64,000 bases of DNA from Lysobacter sp. (GTDB taxonomy: Bacteria; Pseudomonadota; Gammaproteobacteria; Xanthomonadales; Xanthomonadaceae). The stretch lies in assembly GCA_027306995.1 (NCBI GenBank), contig DAHUXS010000009.1, forward strand, positions 51,525 through 115,524, in the 5' to 3' direction. Under the pieces are notes generated by a model. It had not been told where the DNA came from. It did no database searches and saw only the letters and a program-made list of their open reading frames with translations. Every line of letters begins with the position of its first letter. The stretch's first letter is position 1. The position numbers were made by a program, and so were the translations under genes. Positions 53,702 through 64,000 of this stretch are shown piece by piece.

Positions 53702-53941
53702 ATGAAGATCTTCAGGGAAATGCTGTTCCTGGAAGGCTATTCCAACCGTCCGCAGGACCTGGTCGATGTGCGTGATTGCAGCCAGCAGGCAGGCGAACAG
53801 CGCGAACGCCAGTCCTCCCTGCGCATGCTTTGGCTGCTCGGGGGCCGACCGATGCATGCCGGTCACAACTACGACCAGGAAGAACCGCTCGAAGGTTATG
53901 CCGTGCGCACACGATCCGACCAGCGCGCCTGCTGCAGCTGA
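53702..53941 (+). CDS. Small hypothetical protein, 79 aa
   Basis: Starts MKIFREMLFLEGYSNRPQDL, polar throughout, ending in RACCS. No membrane segment or signal. GGGAG lies before the ATG and a terminator follows directly, so it is a one-gene transcript, divergent from the LysR gene and likely its target. Family not recognised. Confidence 0.6.
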   Translation: MKIFREMLFLEGYSNRPQDLVDVRDCSQQAGEQRERQSSLRMLWLLGGRPMHAGHNYDQEEPLEGYAVRTRSDQRACCS

Positions 53942-53953
53942 AGCCGCACAAAG

Positions 53954-53985
53954 AAACGGGGTGCCACTGGCGCCCCGTTTCGTTT
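53954..53985. terminator. Rho-independent terminator
   Basis: AAACGGGGTGCC pairs with GGCGCCCCGTTT over a three-base loop, with T-rich DNA after it. It ends the 79-aa gene; icd converges from the right. Confidence 0.85.
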
Positions 53986-54001
53986 CATCGCATGCGAGGA
54001 A

Positions 54002-56383
<2,382 letters not shown>

Positions 56384-56391
56384 TCACGAAG

Positions 56392-56886
56392 TCACTTGAC
56401 CTCGAATTCCTTGGTCTGGACCACGGCGCCATCGAGCGAGATTTCGACCTTGTACTTGCCGACGGGAAAGCCGTTCGGCATCTTCAGGAAGAAGTCGGTG
56501 GTGCCCGTGCCACTGAAATTCACTTCCTTGGTTTCCTCGTTCGCCTTCACCTGGGTGCCGGCCTTGTCGTAGTGCCAGGTGGCGGTCAGCTTGCCCGGCA
56601 CGGTGGCGGCGGGATCGCTGGTCGCGGTGGAAACGGCCGCATAGATAGTGTCCTTCGGCTTGAAGGTGGTGGCCGGTGCGGTGACCTTGAAATCGGCACC
56701 AACGGCGCTGCCGAGATCAACTGAAGCGACCGAGGCAGTCGCAGCAGCCGGTGCCGCCGGGGCGGGTGCCGGCGCGCTGGCGGCAGGTGCCGGGGCGGGC
56801 GCTTCTTCCTTCTTCTTGCAACCGACGACGGCGACGCTGGCGATCAGCGCTGCAGACAGGACCAACGGAAGACGGGTCTGTTTCAT
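56392..56886 (-). CDS. Lipoprotein with Ala/Pro linker and beta-rich domain
   Basis: A 164-residue lipoprotein (lipobox VAVVGC followed by KKKEE) with a long Ala-Pro tether (about residues 28-50) and a C-terminal beta-sandwich-like domain (KPKDTIYAAVSTATSD...GKLTATWHYDKAG...GKYKVEISLDGAVV). Probably attached to the envelope and reaching through the periplasm. ATG 56886 is fixed by the signal sequence. Function unknown. Confidence 0.75.
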   Translation of the reverse strand: MKQTRLPLVLSAALIASVAVVGCKKKEEAPAPAPAASAPAPAPAAPAAATASVASVDLGSAVGADFKVTAPATTFKPKDTIYAAVSTATSDPAATVPGKLTATWHYDKAGTQVKANEETKEVNFSGTGTTDFFLKMPNGFPVGKYKVEISLDGAVVQTKEFEVK

Positions 56887-56931
56887 GGATTCGTTCTCTC
56901 GAGAATTGGGTGAGGGACGCAAGCGCCGCAG

Positions 56932-57198
56932 TTATTCGGCTGCCGGAATCTTGAGGATCTGGCCCGGCTTGATCTTGTCGGGATCGTCGAGAATGTCACG
57001 ATTGGCCTCGAAGATCACGTTGTACTTGTTGGCGTGACCATAGAACTGCTTGGCGATCGCCGACAGCGTGTCGCCCGACTGGACCGTGTAGGTCTGCGTA
57101 CCCGCGCCGCCGCCGCCATCGGTGGACTCTTCTGTAGAGAAGGAACCGGATTGCGCATCTTTGAACAACGGATCGACGTTTTCTTCGTTACCGCTCAT
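56932..57198 (-). CDS. LysM-domain peptidoglycan-binding protein, 88 aa
   Basis: An acidic N-terminal part without a signal peptide, a GGGGAG linker, then one LysM domain: [27 protein letters not shown]...[10 protein letters not shown], as in the YgaU/Kbp group. It binds peptidoglycan or, as in Kbp, potassium; export is not obvious. It precedes the lipoprotein gene by 45 bases on the same strand. Confidence 0.88.
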   Translation of the reverse strand: MSGNEENVDPLFKDAQSGSFSTEESTDGGGGAGTQTYTVQSGDTLSAIAKQFYGHANKYNVIFEANRDILDDPDKIKPGQILKIPAAE

Positions 57199-57290
57199 GT
57201 TGGACTCCCAGGACCTTGGAATGGATAAGGCTCGGTGACCATGCCACGTCGGATGTTAAGACTTCATCACGTCCGTATTCATTTAATGCG

Positions 57291-58103
57291 TCACTGGCGT
57301 GGCGTTCTCCACACTTCCGGCAATTCGCCGTTTTCGGTCGCCCGCCACGGGTTGATGTCCAGTCCGCCACGGCGGGTATAGCGCGCCTCCACCGAGAGCG
57401 CGTGCGGCCGGCACTGCACCAGCACGTCGACGAAGATCCGCTCCACGCACTGCTCGTGGAACTCGCGCTGGTCGCGGAATCCGACGACGTATCGCAGCAG
57501 GCCTTCGCGGTCGATCCGTGGACCGCTGTAACGAATCAGCAATGTCGCCCAGTCGGGCTGCCCGGTCACCGGGCAATTGGATTTCAGCAGATGCGAGACC
57601 AGGGTTTCCCGGACGTCATCGCCGGTACCCGTCAACAACGACGGATCGGGCGGTCCGTAATGGTCGATGGCGATATCAAGTCCATCGATGCTTTCGCCGC
57701 CATCGTCTTCGCACAACGGCGGCAGGCCGAACTGCATCCGCACCGGCGCGCCGGCGGCGTTCGACAGGTCACGCTCGATGATCGCGCGCAATTCGTCTGC
57801 AGAACCGACGCGATGGGCATTGAAGGAGTTGAGATAAAGCTTGAACGACTTCGATTCGATCAGGTTCGGCGATGTCGCCGGCACTTCGAACACGGCGGTC
57901 GCCACCTGCGGCTTGCCGCGCCCATCGAGCCAACCCAGCTCATACCCCTGCCAGCGATCGTGACCGATGAAAGGTAGGGCTTCGGCGCGGATGCCGAGTT
58001 CGTCGCGACCCTGCGCGCGCGGGATCGGAAACAGCAGCGACGGATCGTAATGCTGCGGATAGGCGACCTCGCGGCCGAGCAGGCTGTCTTCGGGCGTATG
58101 CAT
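57291..58103 (-). CDS. queF: NADPH-dependent 7-cyano-7-deazaguanine reductase
   Basis: Reduces preQ0 to preQ1 in queuosine tRNA synthesis. The 270-residue protein is the long bimodular (YqcD) type. The nucleophile cysteine lies in [11 protein letters not shown], the conserved glutamate region in [12 protein letters not shown], with [10 protein letters not shown] after. ATG 58103 ([10 protein letters not shown]) starts the homology. It is divergent from the Kef-type antiporter gene. Confidence 0.95.
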   Translation of the reverse strand: MHTPEDSLLGREVAYPQHYDPSLLFPIPRAQGRDELGIRAEALPFIGHDRWQGYELGWLDGRGKPQVATAVFEVPATSPNLIESKSFKLYLNSFNAHRVGSADELRAIIERDLSNAAGAPVRMQFGLPPLCEDDGGESIDGLDIAIDHYGPPDPSLLTGTGDDVRETLVSHLLKSNCPVTGQPDWATLLIRYSGPRIDREGLLRYVVGFRDQREFHEQCVERIFVDVLVQCRPHALSVEARYTRRGGLDINPWRATENGELPEVWRTPRQ

Positions 58104-58162
58104 GGGGATGATTTTCGCACGCAGCGGCCATACCCGCCCCATAATGCCCTTCGGAGGTTCCA

Positions 58163-60001
58163 ATGCCTGATAGCGGTCTGCAACTCGCCCTCGTCTTCCT
58201 GCTGGCCGCGGTCGTCGCGGTGCCGGTGTTCAAGCGTTTCGGCCTCGGCGCGGTGCTCGGCTACCTCGCCGCCGGCGTGCTGCTGGGGCCGCACGCACTG
58301 AAAGTGGTGTCGGATCCCGAACGCGTGCTCACCGCCAGCGAGATCGGCGTGGTGATGATGCTGTTCGTCATCGGCCTCGAGCTGTCGCTGCCGCGGCTGA
58401 AGGTGATGCGCGGCGCGGTGTTCGGCGTCGGCGCGCTGCAGGTCGCATTGACCGGATTGGCGCTGGGCGCACTCTGCTGGTTCCGCGGCTCCGGCCTCAA
58501 TACCGCGCTGGTGATCGGCATCGCGCTGGCGCTGTCGTCGACCGCTGTCGGCCTGCAACTGCTGTCCGAACGCGGCGAGATCAATAGCGACCACGGTCGT
58601 CTCGCCTTCGCCATCCTGCTGTTCCAGGACATCGCGGCGATTCCGTTGCTGGCCGCGATTCCGCTGCTTGGCAATGTCCAGCACGCGGACATGTCGCCAT
58701 GGCTGGCCACCGGCAAGGCGGTCGGTGCAATCGCGGTGCTGCTGTTGGGCGGTCGCCTGTTGCTGCGCCAGCTGTTCAAGATCGTCGCGCGCACCGGTAT
58801 GCCGGAAGTGTTCACCGCCGCCGCCTTGCTGGTGGTGCTGGGCAGCGCATGGTTCCTCGAACTCGCGGGCCTGAGCGCCGGCCTCGGCGCCTTCATCGCC
58901 GGCGTGATCCTCGCCGACTCCGAATTCCGCCACGAACTGGAATCACAGATCCAGCCGTTCGAAGGCCTGTTGCTCGGCCTGTTCTTCATGGCGGTCGGCA
59001 TGAGCATCGACCTGCGCGAAGTCGCCTCGCATCCGGCGCTGATCGCCTCGGGCGTCGCCATCCTAATGGTGGTGAAGTTCATCCTCCTGTTCGCGATCGG
59101 ACGCGTCCCCGGAAAACTCGACACGCGTGGTGCCCTGCTGCTGGCGTCGGTGCTGTCGCTGGGCGGCGAATTCGCCTTCGTGGTGTTCAACGAAGCCGAA
59201 CGCGTGCGCCTGCTGCCGACGGAAATGCGCGACCAGCTGACCGCGGTCGTCGGCCTGTCGATGGCGGTGACGCCGCTGCTGGTGATCGGCGTGAGCAAGC
59301 TGGTGGGACGCAAGCGCAAGAAGAAGGACGAGCGCCCGTTCGATGAAATCCCGGACGACCAGCCGCAGGTGATGATCGCCGGCTTCGGCCGCTTCGGCCA
59401 GATCGTCGCGCGCCTGCTGTTCACCCAGAAAGTGCGTTTCGTCGCCATCGACTCCGACGTCGAGCAGGTCGAATTCTTCCGTCGCTTCGGCAACCCGATC
59501 TACTACGGCGACCCGACCAAGCCGGAGCTATTGCGCTCTGCCGGCGCCGAGCACATCCGCCTGTTCGTGGTGGCATTAGGTAGCGTGGAGGACAGCCTGC
59601 GCACGGTGCGGTTGATCCGGCGTTTCAATCCCGATGCCAAGATCCTCGCCCGCGCCCGCGATCGCCGCCACGCCTGGCAACTGATGGACTTTGGCGTCAC
59701 CCCGATCCGCGAAACGTTCTTCTCCGCGTTGAAGACAGGACGCGAAGCGTTGATTGCGCTCGGCTTCCCACCCGAGATCGCCGACGACCGCATGCGCCGC
59801 TTCAAGGAAGCCGACGAGCGCGTGCTGGCCGCGCAACATCTGGTCTACGACGACGAGGAGGCGTTGCAGCAGACCTCGGCAGATGCGCGCAAGGAACTGG
59901 AACAACTGTTCGCGGCAGACCAGGGCGAGGGTTTGCTGGGGTCAGTAGTGCGGGAAGATGTCGCGCTGCCTGCGGTGACTTCGGAAGGGCAGCCGGATTA
60001 G
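58163..60001 (+). CDS. Glutathione-regulated K+/H+ antiporter (KefB/KefC type)
   Basis: A CPA2-family transporter of 612 residues. The membrane part (to about residue 380) includes [27 protein letters not shown] and [11 protein letters not shown]; then a cytosolic RCK/TrkA-N nucleotide-binding domain with [16 protein letters not shown] and [17 protein letters not shown]. This is the KefB/KefC layout, used for potassium efflux to acidify the cytoplasm during electrophile stress; which of the two cannot be decided. Confidence 0.92.
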   Translation: MPDSGLQLALVFLLAAVVAVPVFKRFGLGAVLGYLAAGVLLGPHALKVVSDPERVLTASEIGVVMMLFVIGLELSLPRLKVMRGAVFGVGALQVALTGLALGALCWFRGSGLNTALVIGIALALSSTAVGLQLLSERGEINSDHGRLAFAILLFQDIAAIPLLAAIPLLGNVQHADMSPWLATGKAVGAIAVLLLGGRLLLRQLFKIVARTGMPEVFTAAALLVVLGSAWFLELAGLSAGLGAFIAGVILADSEFRHELESQIQPFEGLLLGLFFMAVGMSIDLREVASHPALIASGVAILMVVKFILLFAIGRVPGKLDTRGALLLASVLSLGGEFAFVVFNEAERVRLLPTEMRDQLTAVVGLSMAVTPLLVIGVSKLVGRKRKKKDERPFDEIPDDQPQVMIAGFGRFGQIVARLLFTQKVRFVAIDSDVEQVEFFRRFGNPIYYGDPTKPELLRSAGAEHIRLFVVALGSVEDSLRTVRLIRRFNPDAKILARARDRRHAWQLMDFGVTPIRETFFSALKTGREALIALGFPPEIADDRMRRFKEADERVLAAQHLVYDDEEALQQTSADARKELEQLFAADQGEGLLGSVVREDVALPAVTSEGQPD

Positions 60002-60090
60002 AATAAAATTTGTTGCCGATGCCGTGAGGTAGTCGTGTTTGCCTTCCCCATCCATGCAAGTAATAAAGTCGATAGCATTAAAAACGACTG

Positions 60091-60357
60091 CTATATTTTC
60101 CTATGCGCCCAATTTATCGCAATCAATAGCGTGAGAAATACAATGAAATAAAGCACCATTGCTGCGCTCGTAACCAGCGTATCAGGTAGGAAGCCGAGGT
60201 TAAACCCAATTATTGGTAAAAATTCCAAGAGCCCGTATGTAACGTTTAGTGATAGCAGCACCTTACGATTAGCTGATGGCCTCCTGATCCTCCACAATGC
60301 AATAGCCACTCCTAGAATGAATATTGCAATCAGTAATAAATACTTACTTATTATCAT
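60091..60357 (-). CDS. Small three-helix membrane protein, candidate immunity protein
   Basis: An 88-residue AT-rich gene with three hydrophobic segments (YLLLIAIFILGVAIALW, LEFLPIIGFNLGFL, VTSAAMVLYFIVFLTLLIAIN). Its ATG overlaps the last 14 bases of the RHS gene, so it is translated right after the RHS protein. RHS toxins are followed by cognate immunity proteins; a membrane-embedded one fits a membrane-acting tip. No family match recognised; the role is inferred. Confidence 0.6.
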   Translation of the reverse strand: MIISKYLLLIAIFILGVAIALWRIRRPSANRKVLLSLNVTYGLLEFLPIIGFNLGFLPDTLVTSAAMVLYFIVFLTLLIAINWAHRKI

Positions 60358-63300
60358 TGCTATATGCCGTTTCTACTGCTTCGGAAGCCCCGGCCGCACC
60401 CATGCCAACACTTGTTGCCAACCCAGCTTGGCTCATCGTTTTGTATGCGGCAGTATAGTCGGAAGGAATATTTCGGAATAATTTCCATGCCCCTGGCTTT
60501 AAAGTCGTACGGATAAGTCCTAAGCCAGACGTAAGCGTATTCGCAGCATCCACGGCAAGGTTGCCCTTTTGCTTCCCGAATTTTTCGATTGCCTTTTGCC
60601 TCAAAAAACCCGCTTTACCTGTCCAGCCTTCCTGCATGCTATTAAGCCCCAATACGATAAGTGGAGGACCTATCACACAGCCAATTATGAATTCGCATCC
60701 AGCCTCCATCGTCTTTACGCCTTCAACCACCTGAGAGGCCCCCCCTAAGAAATCAGCAGCTCTGTAAATTGTGCCTCTAACCCCCTTAGCGGTTACTGTA
60801 ACGGTGCCAAGATTGTTCTCTCCTGTTTTTGATTTACCTTGTTCTGAAGAACAATTTTGATTCCCACTGCAAGTAGCACCAGCCCCAAAGCGTCCATCAG
60901 GATCAATAAACTTGTATGGATTATCGTAGGCATAATCGTAACGATTGAATACCCCATTCATCGCTTGCACAGGATCCGTGGATAAGAACTGTCCAACAGC
61001 AGGATCGTAATAGCGCTGCTGCATATAAGTCAGCCCAGTCACGCCATCCATCACATGCCCGGTGTAGCCGACACCACTGTAGTTCGGCTTGCCGATTGCG
61101 GCGCCATAGGGTTCCCAGTCCGTCCGGTCCGCAACTGTGCCGGCAGTATTCGTCACAGCGACCGGGCTGCCTAGTGCATCGGTGTGCTGGAAAAAAACCG
61201 TCCAGGCATTGGTGTCGATGTTCCTTGCCCGCGTGCTGATCAGGCTGCCAGACAAGTAGACATATTCCGTGGCCTTTCGGCCCGAGGCATAGTAGTTCTC
61301 GTCATAAAGCAACTGCCCGGGCTGGTTATACATCGGCAAAATACCGGGCTGCGTGCTCCCCCATTCCAACACTCGGCGACCATAGCCATCGTAGCGATAC
61401 CATTCTTTGTCGGTTGTACCTCGCAAGCGGTTGCCGTAATCGAATGTATAGGTCTGACCGTTCTTGTTCTGAACATTGCCCTGCAAATCGTAGGCCAACG
61501 CCACAACACTAGCCCCTGCGCTGTTCTGGATACTCGTTAGAAGATTGTTGGTATAGGTGTAAGTCGCATAATCCTTGCCCCCCGCCAGTTTCCAGCTGGT
61601 GATGTTGTCCTGCGGGTCGTAGGTGAAGCGATGCCAGTTGTCGGTGCCACCGAATATTCCAGCCCCAGCGCCGATCAAACGATCCAACCCGTCATATCGC
61701 ATCCAGCGACTCTTGACGCTGTAATTCCCAGCCCCAACCAATTCATCGATGATGGAATCAACATTGCCGTTGGCGTCATAGTTGTAGACGTTATTCAGGA
61801 CGCCAGCGCTATCCATACTGCGGCCCGGTAGTTGCCGCGCATTCTGGCTCATCGTATGGACGATGCCATTGCCATATGTGAATTGCTGAATTGCTCCGTT
61901 CGGGTAGTAGCTGATACCACTGGCATACGTCCAGCCATCGGTGCTGGTCACAGACGTGGGTTGCCCCAAGGCATTAGGACTGTAGTTCACGACAAGCCCG
62001 GTCGGATAGCTCTGACTGGCTAGATGTCCATTGCCGTCATAGCCGTAGCCAGCGCTCCACGTATACCAGCCACGCTGGCTCATGCTTTCGCCTGTCAATA
62101 GCCGGCGGCGGTTGTAGGTGTAGGCTTGATCCACCGAACCGGCCGATGGACCATCGTTATCTACGATTGAGCTGGCTACCAAGCCGTCCGGCGTGTATTG
62201 CCAACTCTGGCTGCCCTTGCCATCTGGCATCCATAGGCCCGTGATGCGATTGCGAGCGTCGTAGGTGCGATTGACGGTGCGGCTGTTGGATGTTCCGCAA
62301 GCAGTCGTTGCGTCCAGCCCCATTGCCGTCGATGCCAGATTGCCGGCTGCGTCGTAGTTGAATAGGGTTGCTCCAACTTCCGGCTCCACACTCCTGCACA
62401 GCTCCTGATAAACGTTGTAGCTATAGCTGCGAGTCACGCTGGTACCGCCGCCACTGCGTGTAATCGCGATCGGCTTGCCGAACACATCGCGCGAAATTGT
62501 CGTCGTTGCGCTGTCCGGCGCATTGATTACCAACGGCCAATCAATGGACGGCTGGTCATACGTCAGGTAGCTTGTTACCGTCGCGAACCCACGTGGATTA
62601 GTCACTCGGGCCTGGAAGCCAGGCAGATACTCCGTCGTCGTCGTCAATAATCCTTGCTCGCTGTCTTGGCTGACCGAAGTGACCCGGCCCAATGCGTCGT
62701 ACAGCGTCCACCCCCCCGTACTTGGGTTGTTGACGATCGATGGATAGGAAGCAAAACTCACGCGTCCGGCAGAATCGTAGGCAAATCGCCGAAACCGCTG
62801 GGTGCCTGCGACGTTAGCCGCATCATATTCTGCAGTCAGTAATGGCCGGAACAAGGCATCGAAATAAATAACTTTGTAGCTGTTGCCCGTGCCGATAGTC
62901 TGTCGCCAATGTCCCGCCGCAATTCCATATTCCACTGTGGAAACTGGTTCGAAGACTTGCGTCGTCGTGTTCCAACCTGTGGTGTCACCCGTGGGATAAG
63001 CGATACTGGCCAACCGACCCATGGCATCGTAGCTATATCCCGTCGCATATCCGTTCTCGTCAGTGACCGAAGTGATCCAGCCGCTGCCATCCACGACCGT
63101 CGACTTACTGGTGCCGTCGGCATAAGCAATCGTTTGCGGGATGCCGCGCTTCCAGTTGCTGAGCGTCGTCGTGTTGTTGCGCCCATCCTTCACCGTCGCC
63201 AGCGTGCCATCGGCATTGTAGGTGAATGTTGATTGCAGCTTGCCGAAAGTAGACGTCGTTGTCGGCAGAGCAGTGACAGGGTCGTAGGTTGTCGCTGATT

Positions 63301-64000
63301 GCACAAGACCGGTTGTCGCATCGGTCACTGATGTTACCTGCCCTAATACCCAACTTGTGGTGTTGTCGTAATAGGCGATGATCTCGGTCTTACTGGTACT
63401 GCCGGGCACTGACGGCAATGGCGTTGGTGCTGGCGTCTCCGAGACAGGCGGCGCTGGCGGTGCCACTTGAATCGCAACATTGGTCGTCGCAGGGCCGAAC
63501 CAGGCCACACCATCTTGCACCATCCTCCATTGGAAGTTATAGGTGCCGGGCGTTGTTGGTGCCGTGACGTTAAATGAGAAGGTTGCGGACTGCCCCGGAG
63601 CAATCGACCCCGGCAATGTAGCCCGACCTGTTCCCCACGTTACGTTGTCCGAAGGATTCTGAGAGCCTAGGCGATAGTTATCCGCTGTAGTCCAAGTGGC
63701 TGTGCCAGTGTTCTGCATCTGCACACTGACGGCATACGACTGCCCGGTCACCATTGTGGTTGGCGCCGATTGCGAAACGAAAACGGACGCACGTGGTGGT
63801 GGTGGAATAGCGAATGTTCCTGATTGGCCGATCAGATCGTTCGATCCACCCACCGGAGAAATGCCATGAATATAAATCTTTTGATTTGCGTACTGCTCGC
63901 GGACGGCATCGCTTATCGGAATTGAAAAGCGATAGTTTGTTCCTGAAGCCGAACAAGCGCTGGCAACGGCCGGTTCACTTGCCAGGTTAGCGGCATATGC
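60344..64000 (-). CDS. RHS/YD-repeat protein with variable C-terminal tip (partial)
   Basis: A very large surface or secreted protein; the frame stays open to the window's right edge, so the N-terminus is missing and over 1200 residues are visible. In order: an Ig-like domain (VQMQNTGTATWTTADNYRLG...PGTYNFQWRMVQDG), a long array of YD repeats, the RHS core end YMQQRYYDPAVGQFLSTDP and the boundary NPYKFIDPDG. The roughly 180 residues after the boundary are a separate AT-rich tip with hydrophobic glycine-rich stretches (CEFIIGCVIGPPLIVLGLNSM), resembling DUF4225-type tips. Such tips are usually contact-delivered toxins. The start and any export signal lie outside. Confidence 0.85.
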   Translation of the reverse strand, partial: AYAANLASEPAVASACSASGTNYRFSIPISDAVREQYANQKIYIHGISPVGGSNDLIGQSGTFAIPPPPRASVFVSQSAPTTMVTGQSYAVSVQMQNTGTATWTTADNYRLGSQNPSDNVTWGTGRATLPGSIAPGQSATFSFNVTAPTTPGTYNFQWRMVQDGVAWFGPATTNVAIQVAPPAPPVSETPAPTPLPSVPGSTSKTEIIAYYDNTTSWVLGQVTSVTDATTGLVQSATTYDPVTALPTTTSTFGKLQSTFTYNADGTLATVKDGRNNTTTLSNWKRGIPQTIAYADGTSKSTVVDGSGWITSVTDENGYATGYSYDAMGRLASIAYPTGDTTGWNTTTQVFEPVSTVEYGIAAGHWRQTIGTGNSYKVIYFDALFRPLLTAEYDAANVAGTQRFRRFAYDSAGRVSFASYPSIVNNPSTGGWTLYDALGRVTSVSQDSEQGLLTTTTEYLPGFQARVTNPRGFATVTSYLTYDQPSIDWPLVINAPDSATTTISRDVFGKPIAITRSGGGTSVTRSYSYNVYQELCRSVEPEVGATLFNYDAAGNLASTAMGLDATTACGTSNSRTVNRTYDARNRITGLWMPDGKGSQSWQYTPDGLVASSIVDNDGPSAGSVDQAYTYNRRRLLTGESMSQRGWYTWSAGYGYDGNGHLASQSYPTGLVVNYSPNALGQPTSVTSTDGWTYASGISYYPNGAIQQFTYGNGIVHTMSQNARQLPGRSMDSAGVLNNVYNYDANGNVDSIIDELVGAGNYSVKSRWMRYDGLDRLIGAGAGIFGGTDNWHRFTYDPQDNITSWKLAGGKDYATYTYTNNLLTSIQNSAGASVVALAYDLQGNVQNKNGQTYTFDYGNRLRGTTDKEWYRYDGYGRRVLEWGSTQPGILPMYNQPGQLLYDENYYASGRKATEYVYLSGSLISTRARNIDTNAWTVFFQHTDALGSPVAVTNTAGTVADRTDWEPYGAAIGKPNYSGVGYTGHVMDGVTGLTYMQQRYYDPAVGQFLSTDPVQAMNGVFNRYDYAYDNPYKFIDPDGRFGAGATCSGNQNCSSEQGKSKTGENNLGTVTVTAKGVRGTIYRAADFLGGASQVVEGVKTMEAGCEFIIGCVIGPPLIVLGLNSMQEGWTGKAGFLRQKAIEKFGKQKGNLAVDAANTLTSGLGLIRTTLKPGAWKLFRNIPSDYTAAYKTMSQAGLATSVGMGAAGASEAVETAYSNDNK

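Overview
The window looks like chromosomal DNA of a Lysobacterales (Xanthomonadales) gammaproteobacterium such as a Lysobacter or Luteimonas relative. This rests on the high GC content, the housekeeping set (speA/speE, glnB-ubiK-comM, glyQ/glyS, hrpB, long-form queF, monomeric icd) and dense, often overlapping genes. The species cannot be named from the sequence alone.

Layout. Positions 1-4466 hold core genes: speA (partial), a metallo-beta-lactamase-fold hydrolase, speE, a small lipoprotein, glnB, ubiK and the 5' part of comM. comM is split by a 28,271-bp Tn7-like transposon (4467-32737). The transposon has TGTGAATT inverted ends, a 5-bp duplication (GAGGC) and a translationally coupled operon tnsA-tnsB-tnsC-tniQ-tniE reading inward from its right end. 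This is the architecture of the Tn6022/AbaR group, which also uses comM. Joining the two comM pieces across the duplication restores an uninterrupted 501-codon gene.

Cargo, left to right: a probable TnsE-like protein just inside the left end; a GC-rich block (6.9-20.3 kb) with an ECF sigma factor and its membrane anti-sigma factor, an acyl desaturase, an FAD oxidoreductase, DUF1365, two Cfa-type lipid methyltransferases, DUF2878, a DUF1295 reductase, two lipocalins, a DNA photolyase and an S41 peptidase, which together look like a portable photo-oxidative-stress and membrane-lipid module; an AT-richer cassette (20.5-23.9 kb) with two TcmP proteins, a DUF5131 (phage Gp37/Gp68) three-cysteine protein and a helix-turn-helix regulator, the best candidate here for a poorly described conflict or defence system; then small unknown genes, including a secreted protein followed by a small membrane protein with a decayed tandem copy.

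From 32743 to about 60,000 the core chromosome resumes: end of comM, nhaP2-like antiporter, membrane protein plus glutamine amidotransferase, glyQ-GST-glyS, an RND efflux pair, tatD, hrpB, a receiver-histidine kinase, rluE, a V4R-domain protein, an MHYT-domain protein, a LysR regulator, icd, a lipoprotein, a LysM protein, queF and a Kef-type antiporter. The right edge (60,091 to the end) carries a large RHS/YD-repeat protein that runs off the window, with an AT-rich, probably membrane-active C-terminal tip and a three-helix membrane protein overlapping its 3' end as candidate immunity protein.
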